Shown piece after piece: positions 8,304-16,983 of a stretch of DNA of 64,000 nt. The stretch is from JABDIP01 sp965250245 (GTDB lineage: Bacteria; Pseudomonadota; Alphaproteobacteria; DSM-16000; Inquilinaceae), in contig OZ252296.1 of NCBI GenBank assembly GCA_965250245.1, forward strand, positions 620,001 through 684,000, written 5' to 3'. Numbering within the stretch: position 1 is the first letter of the stretch; every line of letters starts with the position of its first letter. The notes below the pieces were generated by a model. That model was not told the origin of the DNA. It was given only the letters and a program-made list of their open reading frames with translations, and made no database searches. The position numbers were made by a program, and so were the translations under genes.

Positions 8304-9616
8304 GTTATCTGGACGATCCGGTGTACCAAGCCGTGGACACCCTGCGCGACCCCGGCCGATGTGTGCCGATCCTGGGCCGTATCCTGCCGGCGTGGCGCAC
8401 CGGATCGTCGGCCGTCGATCTTCGGGTCCTCTATCTCAACTACAAGCCGTTCGAGCGCGCGCGGATGGCGTTGTCGATCGACGCCGTCGATGCGCCTGAG
8501 CTTGTACTCGAGGTAGACCGGCGACCGCCGCGGATTGGCGACGGCACGGCGGGCGCAGCCGGCGCATCCGGATTCGCCCTCGTCGAACTGGGAGCGCATG
8601 GTTGGACATTGGACAGTGCGCCCCGCCTCGAACCCGTGTCCATGCTTCGCGACCCGCACACGCTACGGCGGCTCGCAGGGCGGGAACTGGGCCTGGCGCC
8701 CGGGCCGATCGATGTGGATCTGGTCCGCTATGTCCCCGGCAAGCGGGCGGTGCTCACCATTGCCCAGCGCGACGGGACGGGCCGCATCTATGCGAAGGTG
8801 GCGCGGGCCCAGGATGCCGGCACGCTTGCCGCATGCTTCGAGACGGTCGACCGGGTCGGCCGCACCGGCGCGTTCGCATTTCGGGTGCCGACGGTGCTGT
8901 CTTGCCAACCGGACCTGCAGACGGTCTTCCTGTCGGAGGTTCCGGGAAGGCCCTTCACCGCGGTCATGTCGGGCGCCGACACCGAACCATTCACGGCCGT
9001 CGGTGCTGCGCTCGCCTCCCTGCATCGCTCCGGTGTGCGGCCGGCCGCGGTGTGGACGACCGGACATCAACTCGACGATCTCCGCAGGCATCTGGCCGGC
9101 ATGGGCCGCGCGCTGCCCTGGCTCGGCGGGCGGATCGACGCCCTGGTCGCGCGCCTGTCCGCGCTCGAGCCGGAGCCGTTCGAGGGCAGGGGACGCCCGA
9201 TCCATGGCAACCTCTTTGGCGACCAGATCCTCTGGGATGGCGCCGGGATCGGGATCGTGGACTGGGATCGTCTCGCCTGGGGCGACCCGCTATACGATGT
9301 CGGCCGGCTGCTGGCCCATCAGATCTACGTCGCCGCTCTGAACGGCCACGCCCCCGACGCGGTCCGGGCGTGTTCCAACGCTCTCATGCGATCCTTTGTT
9401 CACAGGGCGAACTGCCGGATCGATCAATCACGTCTCGCATGGCATGTGGCCGTCGAGCTCCTGCTCCGGGCGAAGATCTCGGCATTGCGGCCGTTGGCCG
9501 CGGACTGGCCGGAGCACTGCGCCCGGGCGGTTGCCGAATGCGAACGGCTGATCGACGGCACAAGCGCCTTTACGGCGTTGCCGCCGCTCGTCCGCATGCC
9601 CGGTCGGGTCGCGTGA
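8300..9616 (+). CDS. Phosphotransferase-fold protein (APH/choline kinase-like), better preserved paralogue
   Basis: A 438-residue paralogue of the protein at 4693. The C-terminal APH fold has an ATP-site Lys (RIYAKVAR) and a catalytic loop IHGNLFGDQILW, followed by GIVDWDRLAWGDPLYDVGRL. The metal-binding DWD is retained, but the catalytic Asp of HGD is Asn. Related phosphotransferases with HGDFYPDQ show that Gln in the fourth position is normal, so only one key residue is altered. Activity is uncertain. The start is GTG overlapping the previous stop as GTGA. By analogy with LicA it might phosphorylate an alcohol or aminoalcohol for the LicC-like enzyme, but a regulatory role is equally possible given the Asn. 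Confidence 0.75.
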   Translation: MSYLDDPVYQAVDTLRDPGRCVPILGRILPAWRTGSSAVDLRVLYLNYKPFERARMALSIDAVDAPELVLEVDRRPPRIGDGTAGAAGASGFALVELGAHGWTLDSAPRLEPVSMLRDPHTLRRLAGRELGLAPGPIDVDLVRYVPGKRAVLTIAQRDGTGRIYAKVARAQDAGTLAACFETVDRVGRTGAFAFRVPTVLSCQPDLQTVFLSEVPGRPFTAVMSGADTEPFTAVGAALASLHRSGVRPAAVWTTGHQLDDLRRHLAGMGRALPWLGGRIDALVARLSALEPEPFEGRGRPIHGNLFGDQILWDGAGIGIVDWDRLAWGDPLYDVGRLLAHQIYVAALNGHAPDAVRACSNALMRSFVHRANCRIDQSRLAWHVAVELLLRAKISALRPLAADWPEHCARAVAECERLIDGTSAFTALPPLVRMPGRVA

Positions 9617-9671
9617 TGCAACACCGGACAGCCGTTGCGGGCACCGGTCCTCATGCCCGTGGCGCTGGACG

Positions 9672-10934
9672 ATGACCCGGCCCGACCCGTCCCGGTCCGC
9701 TCTGCTGGCACTCGCCGGCGAGGGATTCCTGTCGCGTCTCAGCTCCGGCGTGATCGGGTTCGCGCTGCCGCTCTACGCGCTCGAACTCGGTCTCGGGTTC
9801 GCCGAGATCAGCGTGCTCATCTCGCTGAACCTGATCATCGGCATCGCCCTGAAGCCCCTGGCCGGGCCTCTGGTCGACCGCATCGGCAGCCGCGTGTCGT
9901 CGACCGTCGCGCTCGGCGCGCGCAGCGGCCTCTACCTGCTGTTCGCGTTTGCGGCCGGCCCGTTCGCCCTCTATGCGATCCAGGGCGCCCGCGGCGTGAC
10001 CAAGGCGGCGCGGGACCCGGCGCTTTATTCCCTGCTGGCCGTCACCGGCGGCAAGAAGCGGGTCGCCAGAACCTTCGGATGGTATCAGGCGGCCAAGGGC
10101 AGCGCCGGATCGCTTGGGCATGCGGTGGCCGGCTTCCTGCTCGCGCTGTCGGCCGGGGGCTTCGGGCTCGTCTTCGCGGCGGCGGCGGCGATCGCTTTCC
10201 TGCCCTGCGTGCTGCTGCCGCTCTTCGTGCCCGCGGCGCATGGGGCGCCGCCCGCTCGCCCGAACTCGTCATCGCCGAGCGACAACGCGACGGCCGGCGC
10301 GCGGAAACGGGCGCTGCTCGATCTTGCTCCCTTCATGGGGTTCGGGTTCCTGGTATCGGCATCGTCGCGCATGATCCGCCGGATGATGCCGCTGCTGCTG
10401 GTCGAATATGCCGGGCTCGCGGCATCGGAGGCGGGCGTTCTTTATGTCTTCGCCGCCTTCATCCCGCTGGTTGCCGCACCCCTGTTCGGGTGGTTCTACG
10501 ACCGGATCAGCCCGGCGGTGGTGCTGCAGGCGCGCAGCGCCCTCAACGCGGCGTCATCGCTGCTCTACATCGTCAGCCCGACATTGGCCGGTTTCGCCGC
10601 CGGCAAGCTGCTGGACAAGAGCGGCACGTCGGCTTTCGGTCCGGCCTGGGGCGCGCTGATGACGCAGGCCTCCTCGGCGGACCCGTCGCGGCGGGCGAGC
10701 CGCATGGCCATGATGACCGCGGCGGAAGACGCCGGAACGGTGAGCGGCCCGATACTGGCCGGCATGCTTTGGAGCGCCTTCGGCCCTGTGGCGATGCTGT
10801 CGGTCCGGCTCGGCCTGTCACTGGCCTCCGGCGTCTATACGCTGTTCCTGGTGCGCTGGCTTGCACGCCGCGGAGCGAGACTACAGTCGTCCGCCGCTTC
10901 TGGCTCGGAGGCCGCCGCCGGTGAGCAGACGTAG
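9672..10934 (+). CDS. MFS transporter
   Basis: A 420-residue integral membrane protein with about twelve hydrophobic segments and the major facilitator layout: a cytoplasmic loop 2-3 (GPLVDRIGSRVSS, replacing the usual GxLaDrxGrr motif A), a central hydrophilic linker near residues 190-215 (PPARPNSSSPSDNATAGARK), and a repeat of motif A in the second half (PLFGWFYDRISP). It lies in the polyol-phosphate cluster, 55 bases after the phosphotransferase gene. It could import the alcohol substrate (as LicB does for choline) or export a product. No substrate-specific motif was recognised. Confidence 0.85.
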   Translation: MTRPDPSRSALLALAGEGFLSRLSSGVIGFALPLYALELGLGFAEISVLISLNLIIGIALKPLAGPLVDRIGSRVSSTVALGARSGLYLLFAFAAGPFALYAIQGARGVTKAARDPALYSLLAVTGGKKRVARTFGWYQAAKGSAGSLGHAVAGFLLALSAGGFGLVFAAAAAIAFLPCVLLPLFVPAAHGAPPARPNSSSPSDNATAGARKRALLDLAPFMGFGFLVSASSRMIRRMMPLLLVEYAGLAASEAGVLYVFAAFIPLVAAPLFGWFYDRISPAVVLQARSALNAASSLLYIVSPTLAGFAAGKLLDKSGTSAFGPAWGALMTQASSADPSRRASRMAMMTAAEDAGTVSGPILAGMLWSAFGPVAMLSVRLGLSLASGVYTLFLVRWLARRGARLQSSAASGSEAAAGEQT

Positions 10935-10970
10935 GAGACCCGGCGCAATGGCCATGGCCGGGGTGCTGCC

Positions 10971-11657
10971 GTGACCATCTATCTGGTGCGGCATGGCGAG
11001 ACGCTGGCCAATCGCGCCGGGCGCTGGCTCGGGCACAGCGACTCGCCGCTGACCGATCGCGGTGTGGCGCAGTCGCGCGCCTTCGCCGACGCGCTGGCGC
11101 GGCTGCTGCCCGACCGCTCGTCGATCGAGCTGCAGTGCAGCCCGTTGCCCCGCGCCCGGCGCACCGCCAGCCTGATCGCCGAACGGCTGGCGTTGGACCC
11201 CGAACAGGTCCTCATCTCGCCGCTGCTCGCGGAGCACGCGTTCGGCCATTGGGAGGGGCTCACCGAAGCGGAGATCGAGACCCGCTTCCCCGGTGCCCAG
11301 CAGGAGCGCCATCGCGCCCATTGGACGTATGTCGTGCCCGGCGGCGAGAGCTACGAGCAGGTGTATCGCCGGGCCTCCGAGTGGATCAGCGCGCCAAGGA
11401 CGTCGCCGGTGACGATCGCGGTCACCCACGCCAAGACGAGCCGAACGCTCCGCGGCGCCTATCTCGGGCTCGATCCGGCTTCCATCCTCAGGTTCAAGCA
11501 CCCGCAGGACCGGATCTTCGCGCTGGGCAACGGAGAGATCGCGACGATCCTCTGCCCACCACCCGTCGATGGCATTCTCGATACAGCCGTCTCTTCCGCC
11601 GGCCGAACCGGCGCGGAAACCGTCCCGGCTCAAACCAGGATGAAGACCTCCGACTGA
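10971..11657 (+). CDS. Histidine phosphatase family protein
   Basis: A 228-residue branch-1 histidine phosphatase. The phospho-accepting His is in LVRHGETLANRAGRWLGHSD, followed by SPLTDRG; the second Arg is in SPLPRARRTA, the Glu/His pocket in HAFGHWEGLTEAE, and the second catalytic His in VTHAKTSRTLRGAYLG. Relatives act on small phosphorylated metabolites (cobalamin precursor, phosphoglycerate, sugar phosphates). The start is GTG at 10971. It is the last gene of the plus-strand cluster and may remove phosphate from an intermediate or recycle it. Its last 28 bases overlap the 3' end of the convergent RTX gene. Confidence 0.85.
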   Translation: MTIYLVRHGETLANRAGRWLGHSDSPLTDRGVAQSRAFADALARLLPDRSSIELQCSPLPRARRTASLIAERLALDPEQVLISPLLAEHAFGHWEGLTEAEIETRFPGAQQERHRAHWTYVVPGGESYEQVYRRASEWISAPRTSPVTIAVTHAKTSRTLRGAYLGLDPASILRFKHPQDRIFALGNGEIATILCPPPVDGILDTAVSSAGRTGAETVPAQTRMKTSD

Positions 11658-14600
11658 ACCAGCAGCGCGTCCGTATTCACGCCGACCAGCGTGATCGACA
11701 TCTCGACCCCGACATGGATGACCGTGTCGCGGCCGGCATCCTCGAACAGCGCGGTGACATCGCCGAAATCGTCGAACCCGAATTCGACCAGATCGATGCG
11801 GTCGAAGCTCAGACCGCGCTCGTTATCGTCGTCATCATCATCATCGTCTTCGTCATCATCGTCGTCCCAGCCGCGCGGCAGGTCGAAATCGAGAAAGATG
11901 TCGTGCCCGTCGCCGATGCCGAAGACATAGATGTCGCCGCCGGTATCGCCGTCGACGATGTCGTCGCCTTCGCCTCCGATCAGGATGTCGTTGCCGCTGC
12001 CGCCCTTCAGCCGGTCATCCCCGGCGCCGCCATCCAGCACGTCGTCGTCGCGGCCGCCGTCCAGGCGGTCATTGCCGGCGCCGCCGAACAGCCAGTCATG
12101 GCCGCGGTCGCCATAGAGCCGGTCGTCGCCCTCATCGCCGAACAGCCAGTCATTGCCGCGCTGGCCATACAGCCGGTCGTCATCGGCCCCGCCCCGGATG
12201 GTGTCGTCGTCATCGCCGCCATAGAGGCGATCGCGGCCGGCGCCGCCATCCATCTCGTCATTGCCGTCGCCGCCCCAGATCCGGTCCCGGCCCTCATTGC
12301 CGAACAGCCTGTCATTGCCGTCCTCGCCGAAGACCCGGTCATCGCCCTCCTGGCCATAGATCTTGTCGTCGCCCTTGCCGCCATAGAGCCGGTCCTTGCC
12401 CTCGCCGCCCAGCACGGTGTCGTCGCCGCCCTTGGCGAACACCTTGTCGTTGCCGGCGAAGGCGTTGAGGAAATCGTCGCCGGAGAAGTCGAAGCCCCGG
12501 AAGTCGCGGCTGAACGTGCTGTCATTGCCGTCAGTGAAGATCAAATCGCTCCGCGCCACGGCCAGCAGCAGCACCGACGGATCATGGTCGGAGGCCTGGT
12601 CGGCGAACTCGGTGTTGGCATGGACGATGTCGAGCTCTGCCAATGCCACTCCGGCCAGGGTCGCCGCCACCAGCACGTGATCCAGGGACTGGGCGTTGCC
12701 CTGGAAGTTGAAGGTGTAGCGCTCCCGCACGGTGAACCGCTCGGTCAGGTTCACCAGCGCGTCGTCCTCGCCCTTCAGGGCGTCCAGCGGCGGGTTGAAG
12801 TCGAACTCGTTGATGTCGCCCAGCACCACCACCTTGGCGTCGGCGTCCGCCGCCAGGATCCCGTCGACATACTCGTTGACGATGGCCGCCTGCTCGGTGC
12901 GCTTGTCCTCGTTGCCGTTGGTCGGCGGCTGGGTCTCGCCGAACAGCGAGGTGCTGCCGCCCTTGGACGAGAAGTGGTTGTTGACGATATGGACCGTCTG
13001 GTCGTTGAAGGTGAATTCCACCGCCAGAGGCTTGCGCGTGGCCTGGAAGGAATCCCCGTCGCTCAGATCGGTGTCGACGATCCTGACCGCGCTGCTCTCG
13101 TCCAGGCTGACCCGCTCCGGATTGTAGAGATAGCCGACCCGGATATTTCCGCCGGGCTGTCCGCCATCGGTGTTGTTCTCCGGCGGCAGGTCGAAGAATT
13201 CGTATTGCGGGCCGCCGGCCGCCACAATGGCGTCGATCAGCGTCTGGTAGGTCAGGCTGGCATCGATGACGCCGTCATTGGCGGAGCCGGAATTGTCCTG
13301 CACCTCCTGCAGGGCGACGATGTCCGGCGCGTTGACGTTGTTGACGATCTGCTGGGCGATCGCCTCGAACTTGCCGTCGGCGATGTCGGTGTCGCCGTCG
13401 GCATCGTTCGGGTCCAGGTTCTCGACATTGTAGCTGGCGATCAGAAGCTGGTCGGTGGTGCCGTCCAGCGCGGTGACCTCCGGCGTTAGGCCGGCATCGG
13501 TCGGGGTGATCGCCTCGGTCGCCCGAACCTCGAAATTGCCGAAGCTGTAGCTGACCACGCCGGTCACGTCGCCCAGGCTGTCGCCGGCGTTGGTGGCCGG
13601 CGCGCCGCCCGGGGTCAGCGTGTTGTCGGCCTGGATCTGGATTCGCTCGGGGTTGAAGTCGTTGGAGTCGATGGTGATCCCGCCGCGCGCGTTCAGCCCG
13701 GTGGCGTTGGCGCCGCCATCGGCCACCGTCCAGATCTCGCCGAACCGGTTGGTCGGCGCGACCACCACCGCATCGGGCACGGTGACCAGCATGCCTTCCA
13801 GGCTCTCGTAGAAATCGATCGCGTCGGTCTCAGGATCGAACGAGGTCAGCCCGTCATCGTCGATCACCTCGGTTGGCACCTGGCGTCCGCCATCGCCCAG
13901 GACGATCGCGTCGGGCAGCGCATTGCCGGAGGACTGCACCTCGATGTCGAAGACGCTGGCCAGCCGGGTCAGCGACAGGTCCGGCGAGAACTGCCGCTCC
14001 TCCACGAAGGCGGAGACCTGCGCCTCATCGCCGACGGCCACGCTCGGGGCCGCGCCGGTGAAGACGAAGATGCCGTCCGACGTGGCGATGTCGCCATCCC
14101 CGATGGCGTCCTGCATGTAGAAGCCGTCGCTGTCCACGGCCGTGACGATGCCGGTCGTGGTGACCGCCTCGCCCTCCAGCGGCGAGCGATGGCCGGCCCC
14201 CTGGATCTCGTGGATCGCGGCGGCGGTGGTCGGCGGCAGGGTGTCGTTGTCGAAGCCCGGTGTGGGGAAGATCTGCTCGGCGAAGTCCCCGGTGCCGTTC
14301 GGGTCGCGGCCGATCGATGTGGTGGACGACTCGTTGAACTGAGTGGTCTGGCCCAGCCCCGCCAGCAACCCGGCATCGTCGGCGTCGTTGGTGCCATAGA
14401 CGATCGCGTCCAGCAGGTTGGTCGTGGTGGGCCCGGTGCCGTTGGGGAAATCCGCCGCGCTGCCGATGTAGAGCCCGACCGCGTCGGCGCCGTTCTGCAG
14501 GCCACTCAACTCCAGGTCCGGGCTCAGCCCGGAATTGCCGAGGAGGAAATAGCCCTCGGCATTGGTCGAGAAGCCGTTCAGCTCGATCGCCTGGTAGGAC

Positions 14601-16393
14601 TGGTCGTTGCTGCCGTTGAACAGCACCAGCACCAGCCCGTCGAGCGGCGTATTGCCCACGCCGCCATCGAACAGCTCGACGAACTCCGCCGCGTCCGTGC
14701 CCGGCGTGTCGGCATCGATCTCGTTGATGACGATGTTGGTGGCCGGCGGCACGGCATCGTTCGCCGCGCCCGGCGTCGGCGTGTCCAGCGCGATGAAGTC
14801 GCCGGTCCCGTTCGGGTCGCGGCCGATCGAATCCGTGGCCTGGTCGCCCAGCCCGTTCTCGTCAATCTGCGTCGCCTGGCCCAGCCCGCTCAACAGGCCC
14901 GCCGCATCCGGGTCACCGGTGCCATATACGACGGCATCGATGAGGTTGGCCGTCGTCGGCCCGGTGCCGTTGGGAAAATCCGCCGGCGTTCCCGAATAGA
15001 GCGCGACCGCGTCGGCCCCGTTCTGCAGCCCGGAGAACACCAGGTCCGGCGATACCGCGCTGTTGCCGGCGACGAAATAGCCGTTGGCGTCCGTCGTCTG
15101 CCCGGCGAGATCGATGGTCTGATAGGACTGGTTGTTGCTGCCGTTGAACAACACCAGCACCAGCCCGTTCAGCGATGTGTTGCCGACACCGCCATCGAAC
15201 AGCTCGATGAATTCCTCGCTGTCCGGGCCCGGCGTGTCGGAATCGATCTCGTTGATGACGATGTTCATCGTCGGCGGGACAGCATCATTGGCCGATCCCG
15301 GTGTCGGCGTGTCCAGGGTGACGAAACCCCCGGTTCCGTTCGGGTCACGGCCGATGGAATCGGTATCCTTGTCGCCCAGCGCATCCTCGTCGAATTGGAC
15401 CGTCGGCCCGAACGCGGCCAGCAGTTCGGGATCGTCGGCATCGCCGGTGCCATATACGACCGCGTCGAGCAGGTTGGTGGATGTCGGCGCCGTGCCGTTG
15501 GGGAAATCCGCGGCGGTCCCCGAATACAGCGCCACCGCGTCGGCGCCGTTCTGAAGCGTGTTCTGGGGGATGACCAGGTCGGGGCCGACGGCACTGTTGC
15601 CGATCACGAAATAGCCGTCGGCATTCGTCGTGTGCCCGGCCAGGTCGATGGTCCGGTATGACTGGTCGTTGCTGCCGTTGAACAGCACGACGACCAGCCC
15701 GTCGAGCGGCGTGTTGCCGGCGCCGCCGTCGAACAGTTCGATGAACTCCGCGGTGTCGGTGCCTGGCGTGTCGGAATCGATCTCGTTTATGACGATGGTC
15801 GGCGTCGCCACCGTGTTGGCGCTGCCGGGCGTGTTCACCGCCTCGTCCGGATCGGCCGAGACTCCCGGAAAATCGGGCAAACCGGCCCCGTCGAAATCAT
15901 TGCGCACCCAGTCGGCGTCGGTATCCGTATCGGTGCCGTCGGGAATCCGCGAAGCCCCGCCGACCGTCAGTCCCAGGGAATCGAAGTCGGGCTCGAGCAC
16001 GGTCGTGGTGTAGGCGAAATCGCCCGCGCCGCCATCGCTGACGGCCACGCTGTCGATGATGGCCGTCCAGGGCGGCGTGCCGTCGATGACGCCGTCATTG
16101 TCCGTATCCAGATCGTCGCCCTGGCTGCCGGTGAAGCCCTCGACCAGCAGGATGGTCTGCGTGCCGTTCTCAAGCCCGTTCGACGCCACCGGCGTCGTCC
16201 AGAAGCCGTTGGCGTCCGTCACCCCGAGCGGGAAGATGCGGTCGATGGTGCCCGCGCCGCTGCCGTCGCCCTCGATCACCACCAGGGTGAACGCCGACAG
16301 GTCGGCATTGGGGTCGCCGAAGATCTCGATGAATTCGTTGGTGTCCGAACCGGTGTGGTTGAAGACAAATTCGTTGATGCGGGGTGTTGCCAA
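11630..16393 (-). CDS. Giant secreted nuclease: lamin-tail repeats, endonuclease/exonuclease domain, RTX repeats
   Basis: A protein of about 1587 residues, probably exported by type I secretion and folded by calcium outside the cell. Order: a lamin-tail domain (residues 1-190, INEFVFNHTGSDTNEFIEIF); three near-identical lamin-tail units of about 178 residues (197-724, INEIDSDTPG...EFIELFDGG); an OB-like domain (IHEIQGAGHRSPLEGEAVTT); an endonuclease/exonuclease/phosphatase domain (about 984-1284) with all key motifs SYNVENLDP, ALQEVQDN, GDINEF, SLDHVL, SDHDP; RTX nonapeptides (about 1288-1488); and a C-terminus SEVFILV typical of type I signals. No N-terminal signal peptide. An ATG frame opens at 16498, but TTG 16393 has AGGGAG seven bases upstream and gives MATPRINEF, the usual start of such proteins. 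It resembles ExeM/NucH-type nucleases that degrade extracellular DNA. Confidence 0.85.
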   Translation of the reverse strand: MATPRINEFVFNHTGSDTNEFIEIFGDPNADLSAFTLVVIEGDGSGAGTIDRIFPLGVTDANGFWTTPVASNGLENGTQTILLVEGFTGSQGDDLDTDNDGVIDGTPPWTAIIDSVAVSDGGAGDFAYTTTVLEPDFDSLGLTVGGASRIPDGTDTDTDADWVRNDFDGAGLPDFPGVSADPDEAVNTPGSANTVATPTIVINEIDSDTPGTDTAEFIELFDGGAGNTPLDGLVVVLFNGSNDQSYRTIDLAGHTTNADGYFVIGNSAVGPDLVIPQNTLQNGADAVALYSGTAADFPNGTAPTSTNLLDAVVYGTGDADDPELLAAFGPTVQFDEDALGDKDTDSIGRDPNGTGGFVTLDTPTPGSANDAVPPTMNIVINEIDSDTPGPDSEEFIELFDGGVGNTSLNGLVLVLFNGSNNQSYQTIDLAGQTTDANGYFVAGNSAVSPDLVFSGLQNGADAVALYSGTPADFPNGTGPTTANLIDAVVYGTGDPDAAGLLSGLGQATQIDENGLGDQATDSIGRDPNGTGDFIALDTPTPGAANDAVPPATNIVINEIDADTPGTDAAEFVELFDGGVGNTPLDGLVLVLFNGSNDQSYQAIELNGFSTNAEGYFLLGNSGLSPDLELSGLQNGADAVGLYIGSAADFPNGTGPTTTNLLDAIVYGTNDADDAGLLAGLGQTTQFNESSTTSIGRDPNGTGDFAEQIFPTPGFDNDTLPPTTAAAIHEIQGAGHRSPLEGEAVTTTGIVTAVDSDGFYMQDAIGDGDIATSDGIFVFTGAAPSVAVGDEAQVSAFVEERQFSPDLSLTRLASVFDIEVQSSGNALPDAIVLGDGGRQVPTEVIDDDGLTSFDPETDAIDFYESLEGMLVTVPDAVVVAPTNRFGEIWTVADGGANATGLNARGGITIDSNDFNPERIQIQADNTLTPGGAPATNAGDSLGDVTGVVSYSFGNFEVRATEAITPTDAGLTPEVTALDGTTDQLLIASYNVENLDPNDADGDTDIADGKFEAIAQQIVNNVNAPDIVALQEVQDNSGSANDGVIDASLTYQTLIDAIVAAGGPQYEFFDLPPENNTDGGQPGGNIRVGYLYNPERVSLDESSAVRIVDTDLSDGDSFQATRKPLAVEFTFNDQTVHIVNNHFSSKGGSTSLFGETQPPTNGNEDKRTEQAAIVNEYVDGILAADADAKVVVLGDINEFDFNPPLDALKGEDDALVNLTERFTVRERYTFNFQGNAQSLDHVLVAATLAGVALAELDIVHANTEFADQASDHDPSVLLLAVARSDLIFTDGNDSTFSRDFRGFDFSGDDFLNAFAGNDKVFAKGGDDTVLGGEGKDRLYGGKGDDKIYGQEGDDRVFGEDGNDRLFGNEGRDRIWGGDGNDEMDGGAGRDRLYGGDDDDTIRGGADDDRLYGQRGNDWLFGDEGDDRLYGDRGHDWLFGGAGNDRLDGGRDDDVLDGGAGDDRLKGGSGNDILIGGEGDDIVDGDTGGDIYVFGIGDGHDIFLDFDLPRGWDDDDDEDDDDDDDDNERGLSFDRIDLVEFGFDDFGDVTALFEDAGRDTVIHVGVEMSITLVGVNTDALLVQSEVFILV
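11940..12433 (-). repeat. RTX calcium-binding repeat region
   Basis: About eighteen tandem GGxGxDxLx-type nonapeptides (for example GGEGKDRLYGGKGDDKIY) encoded on the minus strand inside the secreted nuclease gene. They form calcium-bound parallel beta-rolls. At DNA level they appear as 27-base imperfect repeats. They are followed by a poly-Asp run (WDDDDDEDDDDDDDD) at about 11830-11870. Confidence 0.9.
14200..15803 (-). repeat. Three tandem about 530-bp lamin-tail domain repeats
   Basis: Three in-frame copies of about 178 codons each start with INEIDSDTPG, INEIDSDTPG and INEIDADTPG at spacings of about 534 and 530 bases. Copies share long identical stretches (LFNGSNDQSY, SIGRDPNGTG), pointing to recent duplication or recombination. 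Copy number may vary between strains. Confidence 0.85.
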
Positions 16394-16983
16394 TGTCCGT
16401 CTCCCTGACCCGACTGCCGGCGCGCAGTGCGGCGTGTCTTCCTGCCGGGCCAGTGCCCGGGTGCCGCCGTTGTCGGGAAATTGCCCGAGTCCGGCCACGG
16501 TAGGAGGCCGTCGAGGCCAGCGTCAATCACCGCTCGGTGAAATCTGCGTTTCGGGCGGCACGGGACTCTGTTCCAGCAAGATCAATGCAATAGCCGGTCC
16601 GGGCCGCAAAAGGTTCCCGTTCTGTTCACTAAGTGTTTGATTTACACGGGAAATTCACATTGCCGCCGATGGACCCGATTACCGGGAGTTGCTAGCGTCC
16701 TAGCCAAGGAGCGGCGCAAGACCGCGGCGTTCCGGCCACGGAGGGTCCGTCGGCTTGGTCGTGAGGGAGGCTACAGAAATCCGATTCAGGCGGTCGGACG
16801 CGATCGCCGTCGGCGGCCATGCCCGGCCGCGATTTTTCACGGTCGCCTCCGCCACGGCGGATCCCCGTTCAACAGGTCTTAACCGGAGAGGGTTCCGGAG
16901 GCTGACGCCGGCGCAATGGACTTGCGCCGGGCTCCGGCCTGACGGCGCCCCGCAATCAATCGGGTCAGGAAAGGTGGAGTGAC
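16394..16983. promoter_or_regulatory. 590-base divergent intergenic region between two nuclease genes
   Basis: No credible gene is seen here. It should hold promoters for both the RTX nuclease (minus) and the Sec nuclease (plus). An AT-rich patch at about 16620-16665 contains three similar short blocks, TTCAC, TTACAC and TTCACA, within 35 bases; these could be a regulator's direct repeats, but no known consensus was matched with confidence. Confidence 0.4.

Noticed and set aside
11940..12433. Regular short repeats that might suggest a CRISPR array
   Set aside because: The repeat period is 27 bases with no unique spacers, and translation gives RTX nonapeptides.
11135..13489. 784-codon open frame on the plus strand across the RTX gene
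   Set aside because: The repeated Ala/Val/Ile pattern is the antisense image of the RTX nonapeptides; no real domain is present.
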